Source: Oscheius tipulae (lineage: Eukaryota > Nematoda > Chromadorea > Rhabditida > Rhabditidae). Taken from it: a DNA stretch of 64,000 nucleotides. The translations under genes and the position numbers were made by a program. Positions 46,150 through 56,416 of this stretch are shown here, piece by piece. The DNA lies in NCBI GenBank assembly GCA_037178975.1, contig JASJZH010000005.1, positions 2,666,001-2,730,000 on the forward strand, read 5' to 3'. Within the stretch, counting starts at the first letter, position 1. Every line of letters begins with the position of its first letter. The notes below the pieces were generated by a model. It searched no databases and was not told the origin of the DNA. It worked only from the letters and a program-made list of their open reading frames with translations.

Positions 46150-46537
46150 GAGTCAGCCATTCAGTTAAACCGTCTGTACCTCGAACAACTTTCAGCTTTT
46201 TGGTATTTTGAAACACGGACGTCTACAGTACACTTTCACTCTGATCGCTCTTTGATTGCATCAGTGTCCTTGAAACCGTACCTGTTGTGCTGGCATTTTG
46301 CTGTGGTGCCATCTGCTTCGTGGCAGAACCGAGATATCTTTTCATGACCGTTTATCTTGGGTCTTTTTGTACCTAATAAGAACTTGTTGACGCAGCCAGT
46401 TCTGTAGGCTAGAGAAGGATGGGGAAGAAGGAAGAAATGAGGAAATTGAGAGAGAAAGAGAGACAGAGATCGTACCAAAAAGGGTGCCAACATATTTTTG
46501 GGCTTCTCTCCCGATAGTTCAGTTCACTGTTAGTCCA
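46150..46537 (-). repeat. Large inverted repeat, right arm
   Basis: Reverse copy of 45626-46008, separated from it by about 140 bp. The two arms form a palindrome of about 0.9 kb centred near 46.08 kb, between the divergent genes A and B. Confidence 0.85.
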
Positions 46538-46639
46538 AAGACAATTGTTAAACCCATAGTCAGATTATTCACGTTGTAGGCTAAACGTGTTCTCTTCATT
46601 TTTTTTCCTAAAAGTAGAGAGAAAGATCATTTCTTGACT

Positions 46640-46680
46640 ACTGATAAGCTTAGCGATCATAGGTCGCTAAGATGTATAAA
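46640..46680 (+). promoter_or_regulatory. Core promoter of gene B: GATA site, 8-bp palindrome, TATA box
   Basis: ACTGATAAG at 46640-46648 matches the extended intestinal GATA-factor site. It is followed by CTTAGCGA (46649-46656) and its exact inverse TCGCTAAG (46664-46671), then TATAAA at 46675-46680. The ATG is about 97 bp downstream. Confidence 0.55.
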
Positions 46681-46776
46681 TTCGCCATGACCATGCTGAT
46701 AAAAGAGCTGCTCTCTTCTTTCAAATTTGTTGAAAGCCTAAAAAACCACTTTCAGACTTGACCTTTTCTACTGACA

Positions 46777-48393
46777 ATGGCTCCTGGAAATCCTCTTGAC
46801 GGCGGCTTCAAAAAGCTTCTCGAGAAGATTGAGACCACAGTTGAGGAAAAGATGGCAATGCCTGATGAAGTGGAGATGACTTTCATGAAGACTCTGAGCT
46901 GCTTGGGGGAATTGAAGACTGCTAGTATGTTCTGGCTTATACCCCTGTTATTGTTCCCTTTCAGTTGAAACGACACGCAAGGCGTTCAGCATTGGAGAGT
47001 CCGATCCGACCTTCCTGAAGCATTATGAGGAGATCGCCGGCGAGCTGAACAAGCTGGATGCCAACATGAAGGATCGCTTCGCTGGTGTTGCCGACCTGAT
47101 CAAGTTTCTCGTGTTCCAGGATGTGAGTCTCTCACAGCTTGCTTCTTTTTTATCCTGTGTCGCACCCGTACCGTCTGGGGGCTACATTTGCTCCGTTTTG
47201 AGTGGTTACCATTCTTTACCTCCGTGACAAGTACGTAACTCATCTACATACGTTTTCCCCTAATTACAATACCATTTCAGAAGATCAAGATTCCCGCCAT
47301 TAAAATTTCCGAGGCTCTGAGCTACTACTACATGCATAGAACTCCCGACAATAGGAAAGGATTCCTGACGACTGTCAAGCATTATGGTCCCCCTATGAGT
47401 GTTCTAATGGTACTTCAGTTCTCTGTTCAATGTCGAGCTCGTTTCAGAGACTGCGCGACCAACTTCCGAAGATCCTGGAAGGATCGGCAGTTAAGTCTGA
47501 TGACAGAAAAGAGACAAAAGAGAAAAAGCAGAAGGTGTTCCTAAAGTCAGCCGAAATGGTTCTGCAGGTCGTCATTCAGATGGTAGGCATTAGTAGGGCG
47601 AGTCTTAAAGGCTTCAGGTGACTGCCAATGAGGAGTACCTAATCGTCAGATTCCCCGACGAGATCCACACAAAGCGCAATGTTAACTATCGCAATGAACT
47701 GACGGAGGTAGTTCGCGACATCTATGGTTGCTTCAATGTCAATATCGAGTATCCAAAATTTGATGAGGAGAAAATCGGAGGTATCGTGAAAAACATAGCT
47801 TCTTCTTCGAATGATGGTCATCACGAGGCTCTCATCCACGAAGCTCTGAAGAAGGAGTTTGAAGGGCAGGTATATTTCATGGTCTTTGAACTGCTTTCTC
47901 TTGAGGCAGTATTTCCTTGTAATGACTTACAACGACAACTGGAAACAGCCGGAGATGATCCGGGATGGCAACACGTACACTTTCAATCAGGACGGAAACT
48001 TCTACCTTGTCCATCGTTTCAAGGTCGTGCTGCCGAACAACAGCAATAAGCTTCTGGAGAGCAGAGCAAAGTGTGACGATATTCTTTCGGAGCATCTTTA
48101 CGAGTTAGTCAGCTAGGTTTATCGACAGAGAAACATAGCGACAGAGAGACTGTTAAGCCCTTTCCAGAAAGAAGTACTACTGGAGAGACGTGACAAAGAA
48201 GATCACTGCGCAGACCAAGTCCTTTGCCATCTTCTACTCCAAGTTCGGGGACGCTACCGAGTACAGACTCAACTACAAGGTTGACGACGAGGTCAAGTCT
48301 GCTCTCTACTACAAGGACTGGACAGTCGAGGGCGCTGATGTCAACAACGGAGACCAGGTCGTCAGAGCCACTTTCATTGCTACCCTCATCTAG
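46777..48393 (+). CDS. Unrecognised helical protein, member B of the divergent pair
   Basis: About 414 aa, ATG 46777 to TAG 48391-48393, with seven exons and several introns of about 35-40 nt. There is no signal peptide. The N-terminus is helical and charged (LLEKIETTVEEKMAM), followed by LNKLDANMKDRFAGVADLI, which aligns with the LSTEMNKGFDNLEEVI block of gene A. Then come YYYMHRTPDNRKGF, a Lys-rich exon, VTANEEYLIVRFPDE and a C-terminal part from YFLVMTYNDNW. This last part aligns with TFLVVIWDENY of gene A and ends VVRATFIATLI. Overall identity to A is low, so they are old paralogues rather than products of the recent palindrome. No family is named. The promoter has GATA and TATA sites. 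Confidence 0.75.
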
Positions 48394-48591
48394 AAGACGG
48401 TCGATCTTGACACTGTAGAGTTAGACAAACAAACTTCATTCTGTACACTATTTGTTTCATTGTCTTCTTCTTTCCAGCTACAAAGGAACTCCATGCGGGC
48501 AGAGAATGATCTGAAAATCCCAAAGTTTCTCCCATACTGGCTCGTTATACCTCTGGTAGTCCACCATTTTCCTCAAACTTCATTGTCGCAT

Positions 48592-48757
48592 TCATTCTAT
48601 ACTTTCGGAAAATCCATGATAGATAATTTTCTCCTCGTAGGTGACAAATTTTTGTCCGATCCAGTTTCTAGGATCTGCTGAGAACGGAATGTAGTCGTAA
48701 GCGTGTCTCTTGTGAATGTTCTCTGGGAGGAAACGGTCCGGATCGAACCATACCGCT
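48592..48757 (-). pseudogene. Cytochrome P450 fragment lacking the heme Cys
   Basis: Minus-strand frame [19 protein letters not shown], followed by [15 protein letters not shown], is the P450 region just before and at the heme loop (family pattern FxxGxRxCxG). The Gly is Asp and the heme-ligand Cys is Trp (codon complement of 48661-48663). Nothing else of the roughly 500-aa enzyme is nearby. It resembles CYP4-type sequences. Confidence 0.75.
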
Positions 48758-48768
48758 TGCAGTAAAGA

Positions 48769-48973
48769 CATGATTAAAGTAGTCATATTGCTGCTTCAAT
48801 ACAAGGCTACGATCGAAGTCACCGACAAACGTGAAAGGTCTCCTATTCAATTAGCTTGTGGCGCAGGTGCGATCAACTGTGTTACCTATCTCCTTGAACG
48901 TGGTATTGATCCGAACGCGAGAGCCAATGATGGTTTTCTACTAGCAGTTTTTTCCCCTGAAAACGACGTATGA
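48769..48973 (+). pseudogene. Ankyrin-repeat fragment
   Basis: Frame [20 protein letters not shown], then SPIQLACGAGAINCVTYLL and ERGIDPNARANDG, reads as about one and a half ankyrin repeats, ending at 48973. There is no larger gene around it. It directly abuts the P450 fragment on the other strand. Confidence 0.6.
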
Positions 48974-49450
48974 GCAGCCTCACTCAGGTTTATTACCTGC
49001 ACGATGGCAATAAAATAATCCACGTTTCCCTGTTTCGCTATTGGTCCTCATATTCATGCTGGGCTGAGATGAAATCGCTTTATATCTCGAGCCACCTCAC
49101 AAAGCTTCAAGATCTGTGGGTAAGGAAATTTGGAAAGTTCCGGAACTTCTAGAAACTTATTTTGTGAACAGTCTTTTCTATAGTTCCTCATATTCAGGCA
49201 TATTCAACATTTTTCTTTCCAGACAAAAAGTCAGCTTTTCTGTTTGGCGAACAGGAAAGAGCCTTCTTGAAAGATTTTTTGTGTGTTGCAACGTATCTTC
49301 TTACAAGCTAAGGTTGAAAGTTCAGTGATCTTGGTTGAGGCTGAAATCAAATTAGCAATCATCACCACGTGAAACCTGTTTGCTTCACCAATTTTATGTC
49401 ATTCTTCTCCCCAAAACAATACTTTCTCCACCTCTCATTCTCGTACCGAA

Positions 49451-49655
49451 ATGCTCAGAATTTTCCTCGTTTTAGTATTCCTCTTCATCTGTTCCGAGTC
49501 CCAGTTTTTTGTTCCGGTAAGCTTTTTTTCAATCAAAGAAATATGAAAAAATTCAGCAGTATCAAGGCTACTACTATCAGAGCTACTTGTGCATTCAGAA
49601 CGGTCGATGGAGCTGTCGTCCTGGACAGATGTGTGTCAACGATTACTGCTACTAG
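49451..49655 (+). CDS. Small secreted cysteine-rich peptide
   Basis: Two exons, 49451-49516 and 49557-49655, separated by a 40-nt intron (GTAAGC...ATTCAG), encode 54 aa. Exon 1 is a clear signal peptide (MLRIFLVLVFLFICSESQ). The mature part starts with a Tyr/Gln-rich stretch (YQGYYYQSY) and has four Cys spaced C-x7-C-x5-C-x4-C (CIQNGRWSC, then RPGQMCVNDYC), before a final Tyr and stop. Such short secreted Cys peptides in nematodes include antimicrobial and cuticle or gut peptides. I do not recognise a specific family. A CACGTG E-box lies at about 49365. The gene is too short and too split to be seen as a single open frame. Confidence 0.7.
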
Positions 49656-49858
49656 TGACTATCTGTCGGCGATTTTATTGAGCAAGGAACGAAAACTCTC
49701 CAAGGAGCAAAACCAATAACTTTTTTTTTTTTAATATTAAAGCAATCAAAACAGTTTCTTCTTACATTAGCTTGACTTAGTCAAACAATTCAAAAGATTA
49801 GAAAAGTTCAATCGCTTACGCTCCTAGCGGAGCGACCCACTCTCAGGGCTAATGTTGT

Positions 49859-50008
49859 GACTTGAACTGTCCTGTCTTGTCCTTCTTTACATTTTGCAAG
49901 AGGCGTCTGCGACACAAGTCAACACTAATCTAGGATAATACTTGACAATGTTTATAGACTTTTCTGTCAAGTATTATCATAGATAAGAGTTGACAAGACA
50001 GTTCAAGT
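49859..50008. mobile_element. Foldback MITE, full copy 3
   Basis: The ends ACTTGAACTGTC..CTTGTC and GACAAGACAGTTCAAGT are terminal inverted repeats. Inside, GTCAACACTAATCTAGGATA plus ATACTTGACA is mirrored by TGTCAAGTATTATC plus ATAGATAAGAGTTGAC. The element is about 150 bp and can fold back almost entirely. Copies occur at 28.6 and 37.3 kb. Confidence 0.75.
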
Positions 50009-50844
50009 TTTCTCTAACCTCTTCCTATTCTGTCCGAAACCGTCAAGATCATCCGAGGTTTAGTTCTAGACTTGCCTTTGTCTCAGAAGCGTATCTTCCG
50101 GTACTTCTCGCAGTTTCTTCCTCTTCTTGTTAACCATTCAAAGACTGAGGCCTTTTTCTAGCTGACTGCGGACGCAGAAGTATTCTGTCCACATGTAGTA
50201 AATAGATTTCGAGGAGAATGGAAGTCAAGAAGAGCTATGATGAACTGTACCAGATCTAACTGTAGGATTGGCCACCGGGTCCGTGCAAGTGTTGACCAGG
50301 CGCGCGCCAGTAAGGCACAATTCGGGGGAAGACACCATAACAAAGAAAACTTGGCACACATTTTGCAGATGAGCCATTGCGTAACTAGAATATGTTCAAG
50401 ATGGGTGTTGTCAGACTGTCAAAGTTGACATGATGCGATCCCTCTCGTTTATCTTTGACTTTTCGAGTAGTGCGCTATTTGTATTTTTTTTTTGTGCTGC
50501 ACGGCTTAGTGGAAGCCAGCTGAAGAGAGAAAAACCATTCCAAGGTTCTTAGCGAGAGCAAATCAAATACCGATTTTATGTTACAGTTTTGGTAATTTGT
50601 GACTTTTTGTGTCATTTCTCATAGTACTTTGCAAAACTCGCAACGAGGCGTCGATCACTTGGGTTTCCAGAATTTTTCGTACTTTCGGAGAAGAATAAAG
50701 TATCAGGGGATGTGAGGAATGAGAGCAGTGCAAAAGTTTCTGTACATTAACTGGACGCATTACTATCTTGACAGAATTACTTACTTCTCATGTTTCACTT
50801 ATTCTCCTCACTTTGCCGAAAGATTCCGCAATAGTCCATTTATA
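50009..50844. other. Intergenic, no feature seen
   Basis: No coding or RNA signature was recognised between the MITE and the Tc3-like element. Confidence 0.45.
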
Positions 50845-52441
50845 CAGTGCGCGTCATAACTATAAAGGCACCCCAGTTTTTAGCTGTGGAGCCAAAACTA
50901 CGCATTTTAAAAAAGACCTGACAATGCCATCTTTTTCTACGGTATTCAAAACCCTTGTAAAAAAATCTACAGACCCATCGGATTATCCTTCTGCCCTAGA
51001 TAAACAAAAACGTCTCGACGTTTCGAATTCAGAAGCGTCAAAACTATAAAGGCAGACGGTATTTAGAGTTTTTACTTATCGAGACATGTTAAATCATGCG
51101 TGTAAAAGAATGGAAAAGTTGCTTCTGGCACTCGTTCAACACCTGCTCATCTCCGAATACCTTTGTGATGCCTCTAGGAGCCCGCCTAACGGATGTAGAG
51201 AGGGGACAGGTTGACGTCCTTGCTGGTCAAGGATTGAGCAACAGGGCCATAGCTACTACCATTCGACGTTCTCCTACCGTGGTGGACAATTATCGCAAGG
51301 ATCCTGTTGGCTATGGAGCTAAAAACAGAGGAGGAAGACCAAGAAAGCTGACAATCAGGGACGAGCGAATGATCGCTCGAACTGTCTCCAACAAAAGAGT
51401 GACCACTGCTCTCCTGAAATCCGATCTCCGTCTCAGTGTTTCGAACAGCACTGTTCTCCGCTCCATCCACAGGAATGCTCATTTGACCAGACAGAAGATG
51501 AAGTTTGCTCCCCGACTTCTCCCTCGTCACATTGCTGATAGGATGACCTTTGCGAGAAACCACTTCAATACTGATTGGACTAAAGTGAGTAAATCTAAAT
51601 TTTTGTTTTCATAGCTTCTATAGGTCATCTTCTCCGATGAAAAAAAGTGGAATCTTGACGGTCCGGATGGGAATACATCGTATTGGCGCGACTTGAGGAA
51701 GGACCCGATTTATTTCTCGAAGAGAAATTTTGGTGGCGCTTCGGTTATGGTCTGGGCGGCATACTCACACGACGGTACTGTCTCGCTCGAGTTTGTTACC
51801 AGCAGGATGAATAGCCTCGACTATCAAGATGTGCTCCAGAACAACCTGCTTCCTTACCTCCATGCCAATCCGCAGATGACGTTTCAACATGATAGCGCGC
51901 CGATCCATTCCTCCAACTCCACTAGGCTCTGGCTGCAAAGCAACAACGTCAACACTATGCCGTGGCCCGCCTGTTCTCCCGATCTCAATCCGATTGAAAA
52001 TCTCTGGGGAATTCTCGTCAGAGAGGTCTACAAGAGCGGCAAGCAGTTCTCAACTGTACAGGAGCTGAAGAATGCCATTCTTATCGCCTGGAGGATTCTG
52101 AACCCCATTGTTTTGAAGAATCTTTCTCTCTCGATGAACAGCCGTCTGTTCCAGTTGATCTCCCGCAACGGAAGAGCCACCGACTACTGAAACATTTAAA
52201 GTTAAGCTATTTATATGAATTGTTTTGTTAGTGCCTTTATAGTTTTGACGCTTCTGAATTCGACACGTCGAGACCTTTTTGTTTATCTAGGGCAGAAGAA
52301 TAATCCGATGGGTCTGTAGATTTTTTTACAAGGGTTTTGAATACCGTAGAAAAAGATGGCATTGTCAGATTTTTTTTTAAATGCGTAGTTTTGACTCCAC
52401 AGCTAAAAACTGGGGTGCCTTTATAGTTATGACGCGCACTG
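50845..52441 (+). mobile_element. Tc3-like transposon, apparently complete
   Basis: 1597 bp, bounded by CAGTGCGCGTCATAACTATA and its complement, with TA on both sides (50843-50844 and 52442-52443). The terminal inverted repeats are about 210 bp. Each has the phrase GCGTCAtAACTATAAAGGCA at its outer end and GCGTCAaAACTATAAAGGCA at its inner end, the two-site arrangement known for Tc3 transposase binding. Confidence 0.92.
51168..52190 (+). CDS. Tc3-like transposase (DD34E), intact
   Basis: Two exons, 51168-51584 and 51624-52190, with a 39-nt intron, give 339-340 codons by span and about 327 aa, close to the Tc3 transposase length. The N-terminus has two helix-turn-helix parts (SNRAIATTIRRSPTVVDNY; VTTALLKSDLRLSVSNSTV) joined by a GRPRK hook. 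The catalytic triad is visible: Asp in VIFSDEKKWNLDGPDG, Asp in FQHDSAPIHSS, and Glu in SPDLNPIENLWG. There is no stop or frameshift. ATG 51168 (MPLGARLTDVERG) is preferred to ATG 51096 because family members begin at this point. With the intact ends, this copy could be active. Confidence 0.9.
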
Positions 52442-52499
52442 TATTTACATGTACATTTTATTTGACGGTATCAAAGGGGTTCTTTCTTTTCTTTTCCTA

Positions 52500-53822
52500 A
52501 ATTACCGCTCTCATAACTCGAACCCACTCTTCACCGTCCAATCTTGCCGCTCGCATTCACGTTGCGGGGGCTCTTCCAATCCTCTCGGATGCTCTCCTTA
52601 TTTCATCCTCCCATCTCATACGGGGCCTTCCGATGACGCGTCACTGATCCAGGGTATCCATTCAATCGTGGCTCTCGACCATCTCATCCCGTCCATCGCT
52701 GCAACTCTTCTTACCCACTTCAGCTTTCTCCTCCAAGCCAGGTCCAAAATGTTGGGGTCATTCTTAGGCATCTTCGTTCCTCACGCGGTCGAGAAAAGTG
52801 AGGCCGAGCATTGCTTTTCCCTGTCGTCTCTGTACGGCTGCCAGCGTCTTCAACTGATCAGTTCGAAGGCAACCTTCACAGGCATACAGCAAACTTGGCA
52901 CGATACAGGATAAACTCGTCTCTTCATCTTTGTCGGCACGGTACTCTTGGTAAGAAACAGAAGATAACGATTGAAAGCACCCCATGCAGCTCCGATCCTC
53001 CGAGATAACTCTTGGTTTTCTGTGGTGCATGTAACCGAACTTCCAAGATAGGTGAAGTGCTGGACAAATTGGATATATTGGCCAGATAGAAACAGATTCC
53101 CCTCGTAGGCATTGGTCATCGCAACTGTTTTGCGGAGATTGACTTCCAATCCAATCCTACGGCTTGTTTGCTCCAGTTTTATCACCATGCGCTGTACTGC
53201 TCTCAGGCTCTTCCCGACAAGAACGACATCGTCGGCGTAGCGAAGATGGTTCAGCTTATGGCCGTTGATGTTGAAGCCGAAGTTGTCCCAATTGAGTCGT
53301 CGGAAGATGTCTTCGAGCACAGCGTTGAAGAGGAGTGGAAAGAGCACGCAGCCTTGACGAACTCCACGCTTGATGTCGATCTCCACTAGATCCTCGTGCA
53401 CCTTGATCTTGCCAGCTTGATGGTAGACCTTCCGCAATATTTCGACGTAGAGTTAGTCCGTTCCGTGTTGTTGAATACGGCGTCCCACTCAATTGTGTCA
53501 CAGGCTTTCCGGAAATCGCGAATGCCACGATACTGGATTGTTGGATCGGGGTCCTCCATTGCTTCTCTTCTCTCCTGGATGCCATGACGGAAGAGAGGCC
53601 AATTGATCTTCTTCTGCGTTGCCAGTTGTCTACGTCTTAGGAACTTAGCCTCTAGATCTATGGTGAGACGGACGAGGCGGTAGTCGCTTCGGAAGTTGTA
53701 CAGATCGATGACATGGACATTCCGTACTCTGGTGGTTTGCCGGACGAGGAAGAAGTCGTACTCCTTCAAAGTGGTCCCATTCGGCGATCTCCAGATCCAC
53801 TTTCTCCTGACCGTTGCTTACT
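52500..53822 (-). mobile_element. RTE-type non-LTR retrotransposon remnant 2
   Basis: Minus-strand pieces in order: endonuclease end (WIWRSPNGTTLKEYDFF, then YNFRSDYRLVRLTIDL), a short DFRKACDTIEWDAVF, then a long reverse-transcriptase frame (52850-53437). That frame has IKRGVRQGCVLFPLLFNAVL and an intact active site LRYADDVVLVG, then the thumb region to about 52.5 kb. The fingers are deleted between TIQYRG and DFRKAC, and frames change at least twice. It is 5'-truncated at about 53822. It belongs to the same clade as the 24-25 kb remnant but is a separate lineage. Confidence 0.85.
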
Positions 53823-54163
53823 ACTGTCTCTTTCTCTTGTTTATATCCTCTTTGAAAACACTTATGACAAGGGAACGACGTCTCTCAACCTGCTCGAAGA
53901 AATCCTCTTTTCTTTCCTTCACACTCTTTGTCGCAGCTGATTTCACATCAGGACTATCCAGTAGAAGAATAATCAATGCAGAATAAATAGCCATTAAGGC
54001 TGCAGCATAGTCATTGTTGAAATCATGGCAGAAATTTCTCAGATCCTCTTTTGACTTGATTTCCGGAGTTGCTGCCTTGATAGGCTTGAAAAGCAGGTAC
54101 TGGATCCTTTGTAGCGGTAGTAGAAGCGTTTTCCTTGGTGGAGTGATTTTCAGACGCAGCTAT
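53822..54163 (-). pseudogene. Open coding fragment of unknown family, cut by RTE remnant
   Basis: A minus-strand frame of about 113 codons with no early ATG includes KEDLRNFCHDFNNDYAAALM, AIYSALIILLLDSPDVKSAA and KERKEDFFEQVERRRSLV. It ends in a stop exactly where the RTE sequence begins. It looks like an exon of a host gene truncated by the retrotransposon. Not recognised. Confidence 0.35.
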
Positions 54164-54601
54164 AATTGATGAAATACAGCAAACTTTTTTGATTGAAAAG
54201 TTCTCGTTAGAAAAGGCCAATAGCTGGATTTATTCAGTAAGTTTTGGCCGGCTTTTAATGTTAGCTCGCAGCAAGGGAAGATGCATTGGGTGAAAACAAT
54301 TTACAATGACAAGTAGCATTTGCTGCGAGGAGAAAGGGAAAGAGTGATAGGAGCAGTGTCGGTTCCCAATGTTAGGATTAGAGATGCAGTAAGAGAGCAT
54401 GCAAAGAAACTCTTGCTTCTAACTAGTCTAGCCCGAATTTCCGCCAGAGTGTGCTCTCCTACAATCCATTCGATAAAACAGAAACCACTGACGCCATTTT
54501 TCTAGTTTCCTACGATTTGGGCCTATCAGTAGTTTCCAAAGCAAACTGAGCAATTGCAGAAGATCAAACGATGATAAGAGGGAGCTTTAAAAGACATTCA
54601 G
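54164..54601. other. Upstream region of the CUB-like gene
   Basis: No gene is seen. A TTTAAAAG stretch about 15 bp before the ATG at 54602 may act as a TATA-like element. Confidence 0.35.
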
Positions 54602-55940
54602 ATGGATCTTGTAATATTCAGGGCCATGTTTCTTGGTCTTGTCTTCCTCATTGGCGTCTCTCAGGCAGCTCCAGTGATTTTGGACAAAGTCAACTGCTCC
54701 GCAGGCTATTATACTATCCTCGGCTATCCTAAGCCATTTTCGATTCCTTTGACTCCACTCGCGGATAACATCAGTTGTAAATACACTGTAAGTTTTTGGG
54801 TCTCTGGCACTAATTCAAAGTCAGTCTAACCACAGAAGCTCTTTCATTGCAAATACATAAAGTTTAGTTTCTAGTCGAAGTTGGGAAGTTCGCCGTCGTA
54901 AATTTGATCGGCCTGGACGTCCAGTACGGTGAAGGAGTGTCCATTTACGACCCGACCTTGTTGACCCAGGTTAAGTGAGTTTCCCTATAAGGGGCTAAAA
55001 CGGACCGTTGTTTAGTGGACCTTCAGCAGGTGAGAGCACGTTCAACACCTCAACGGCCTGGCCCTCGAATTTCAATATCGTGGTTACAACTCGGTCCAAC
55101 ACCAATATGAAGATCCAACTGGACATCACTTTGCAAGACAGTCAGCTTTGTCAGGATTAAGTGAAATTGCTTTCTTACAGATCTCGTCGGGAAGAAGATC
55201 AACTCACAGATTAGCACGGACACTGACAGCGCATCGACTGTTCTCTATCTCGAGGATCTGAAAGAAGGTGAAACTTACTCGGTGTCCTCAGTTCGGAACA
55301 TGGTCAACATTAAGTCGACTATCGCCTACCCAAATTCGAACGCGTCATTTCCACTGAACAACATCTTCTTCTATCAGACCGATCAGCTTTTTCAACAAAA
55401 TGGAAGTCCAATAGGAACGTGGGTTGTTCTGATTTCGGTGTAATCAAGTGGCGTAGAATGCTGAAAGGTGACTTTACTTCCCCAACTTCGACTCTTGTAA
55501 TCTATGTGGCCAAATCTGTAGCTGGGCTTAAAGGAGCTATCCTTCTCACTGACAGTTCGAGTAACTATCTAGATTTTTAGTTTTGAAACAGATGTTCAGA
55601 TCTGATCCTGACCGGCAATCACGAGATCTCCTACGTACCTCTTGAGCCAGTAGATCACACAGCTATGATGATACTCACATGTTATCTGTGCAACGACAAT
55701 TACAACAAAGCACTAACCGTGATTGGAGATAAAGACGGCTCGACGCCGCTGATCATAAGACAGCTGAGCAATTGGAATACGAACGCGACGGACTTCTTCT
55801 ACGTGCCAGGCGGACCTGTTCTCTTGGACTCTTTCAAGAAGCCCCTGTATCCGAGGAAACTTCCTGTGACCTTGTCCGGAAATCTGAACACGATCTACAT
55901 CGCATACGGATACGGCGCAGTCAAGTTTTCAACAACATAA
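54602..55940 (+). CDS. Secreted CUB-like domain protein
   Basis: ATG 54602 opens a signal peptide (MFLGLVFLIGVSQAAP). A nematode CUB-like domain follows: CSAGYYTILGYPKPFSIPLT, CKYT, VGKFAVVNLIGLDVQYGEGV, NIVVTTRSN. A beta-rich second half runs to the stop at 55940, with SSTVLYLEDLK-type strands, CYLCNDNYN and NTIYIAYGYG. Exons are approximately 54602-54787, 54868-54974, 55019-55140, 55181-55420, 55460-55560 and 55600-55940. Phases agree at those joins I checked. Proteins of this family in C. elegans are secreted, mainly intestinal, and many are induced by pathogens. That role here is by family only. About 380 aa; the part after the CUB-like region is not recognised. Confidence 0.72.
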
Positions 55941-55979
55941 AAGCCTAAGATGTTCATTCGTGTTGGTTTATAAAGTATC

Positions 55980-56340
55980 AGTGCTCTAAAAGGCAACATC
56001 TCCTGGAATATACTGATCGATGAGACTCTGGTAGCAGAGTCGAAGAGAGTCGATTTCGTACTTCTAGTCGACCTTTGAATACAGGTCGTAGTCACTGAAA
56101 AACAATTCTTAGTCGAGTTCTGGCAGGGCAATTTCAAAAACTTCTTCAGTTGTCCCACATAGGGCCGGCTGACCGTAGACTATTTCGGAGGAGGGAGCAC
56201 AGCCGACAGGATGGGTATCATCAGTCACGGCCCACTGCTCCTCGCCCCATACAAACATGACCTTCCCGAGATTAAAATGGGTTTAGTCAGGTTCAAGCAA
56301 AGACTACCGGGTGCTGAACGAGATCAACACTCATTCGTGA
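55980..56340 (+). pseudogene. Degenerate coding stretch, family unknown
   Basis: Broken frames with protein-like composition run through this stretch ([71 protein letters not shown]). They are split by stops near 56080 and 56160. They directly follow the CUB-like gene and may be the tail of a related duplicate. Not recognised. Confidence 0.3.
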
Positions 56341-56416
56341 ACTAGACCAGGCAAGTGCATCCATGGCTTGTCGGGGTGAGCAGTTCGAATCTTCTCGGCG
56401 GTCTGATGCACATGAA

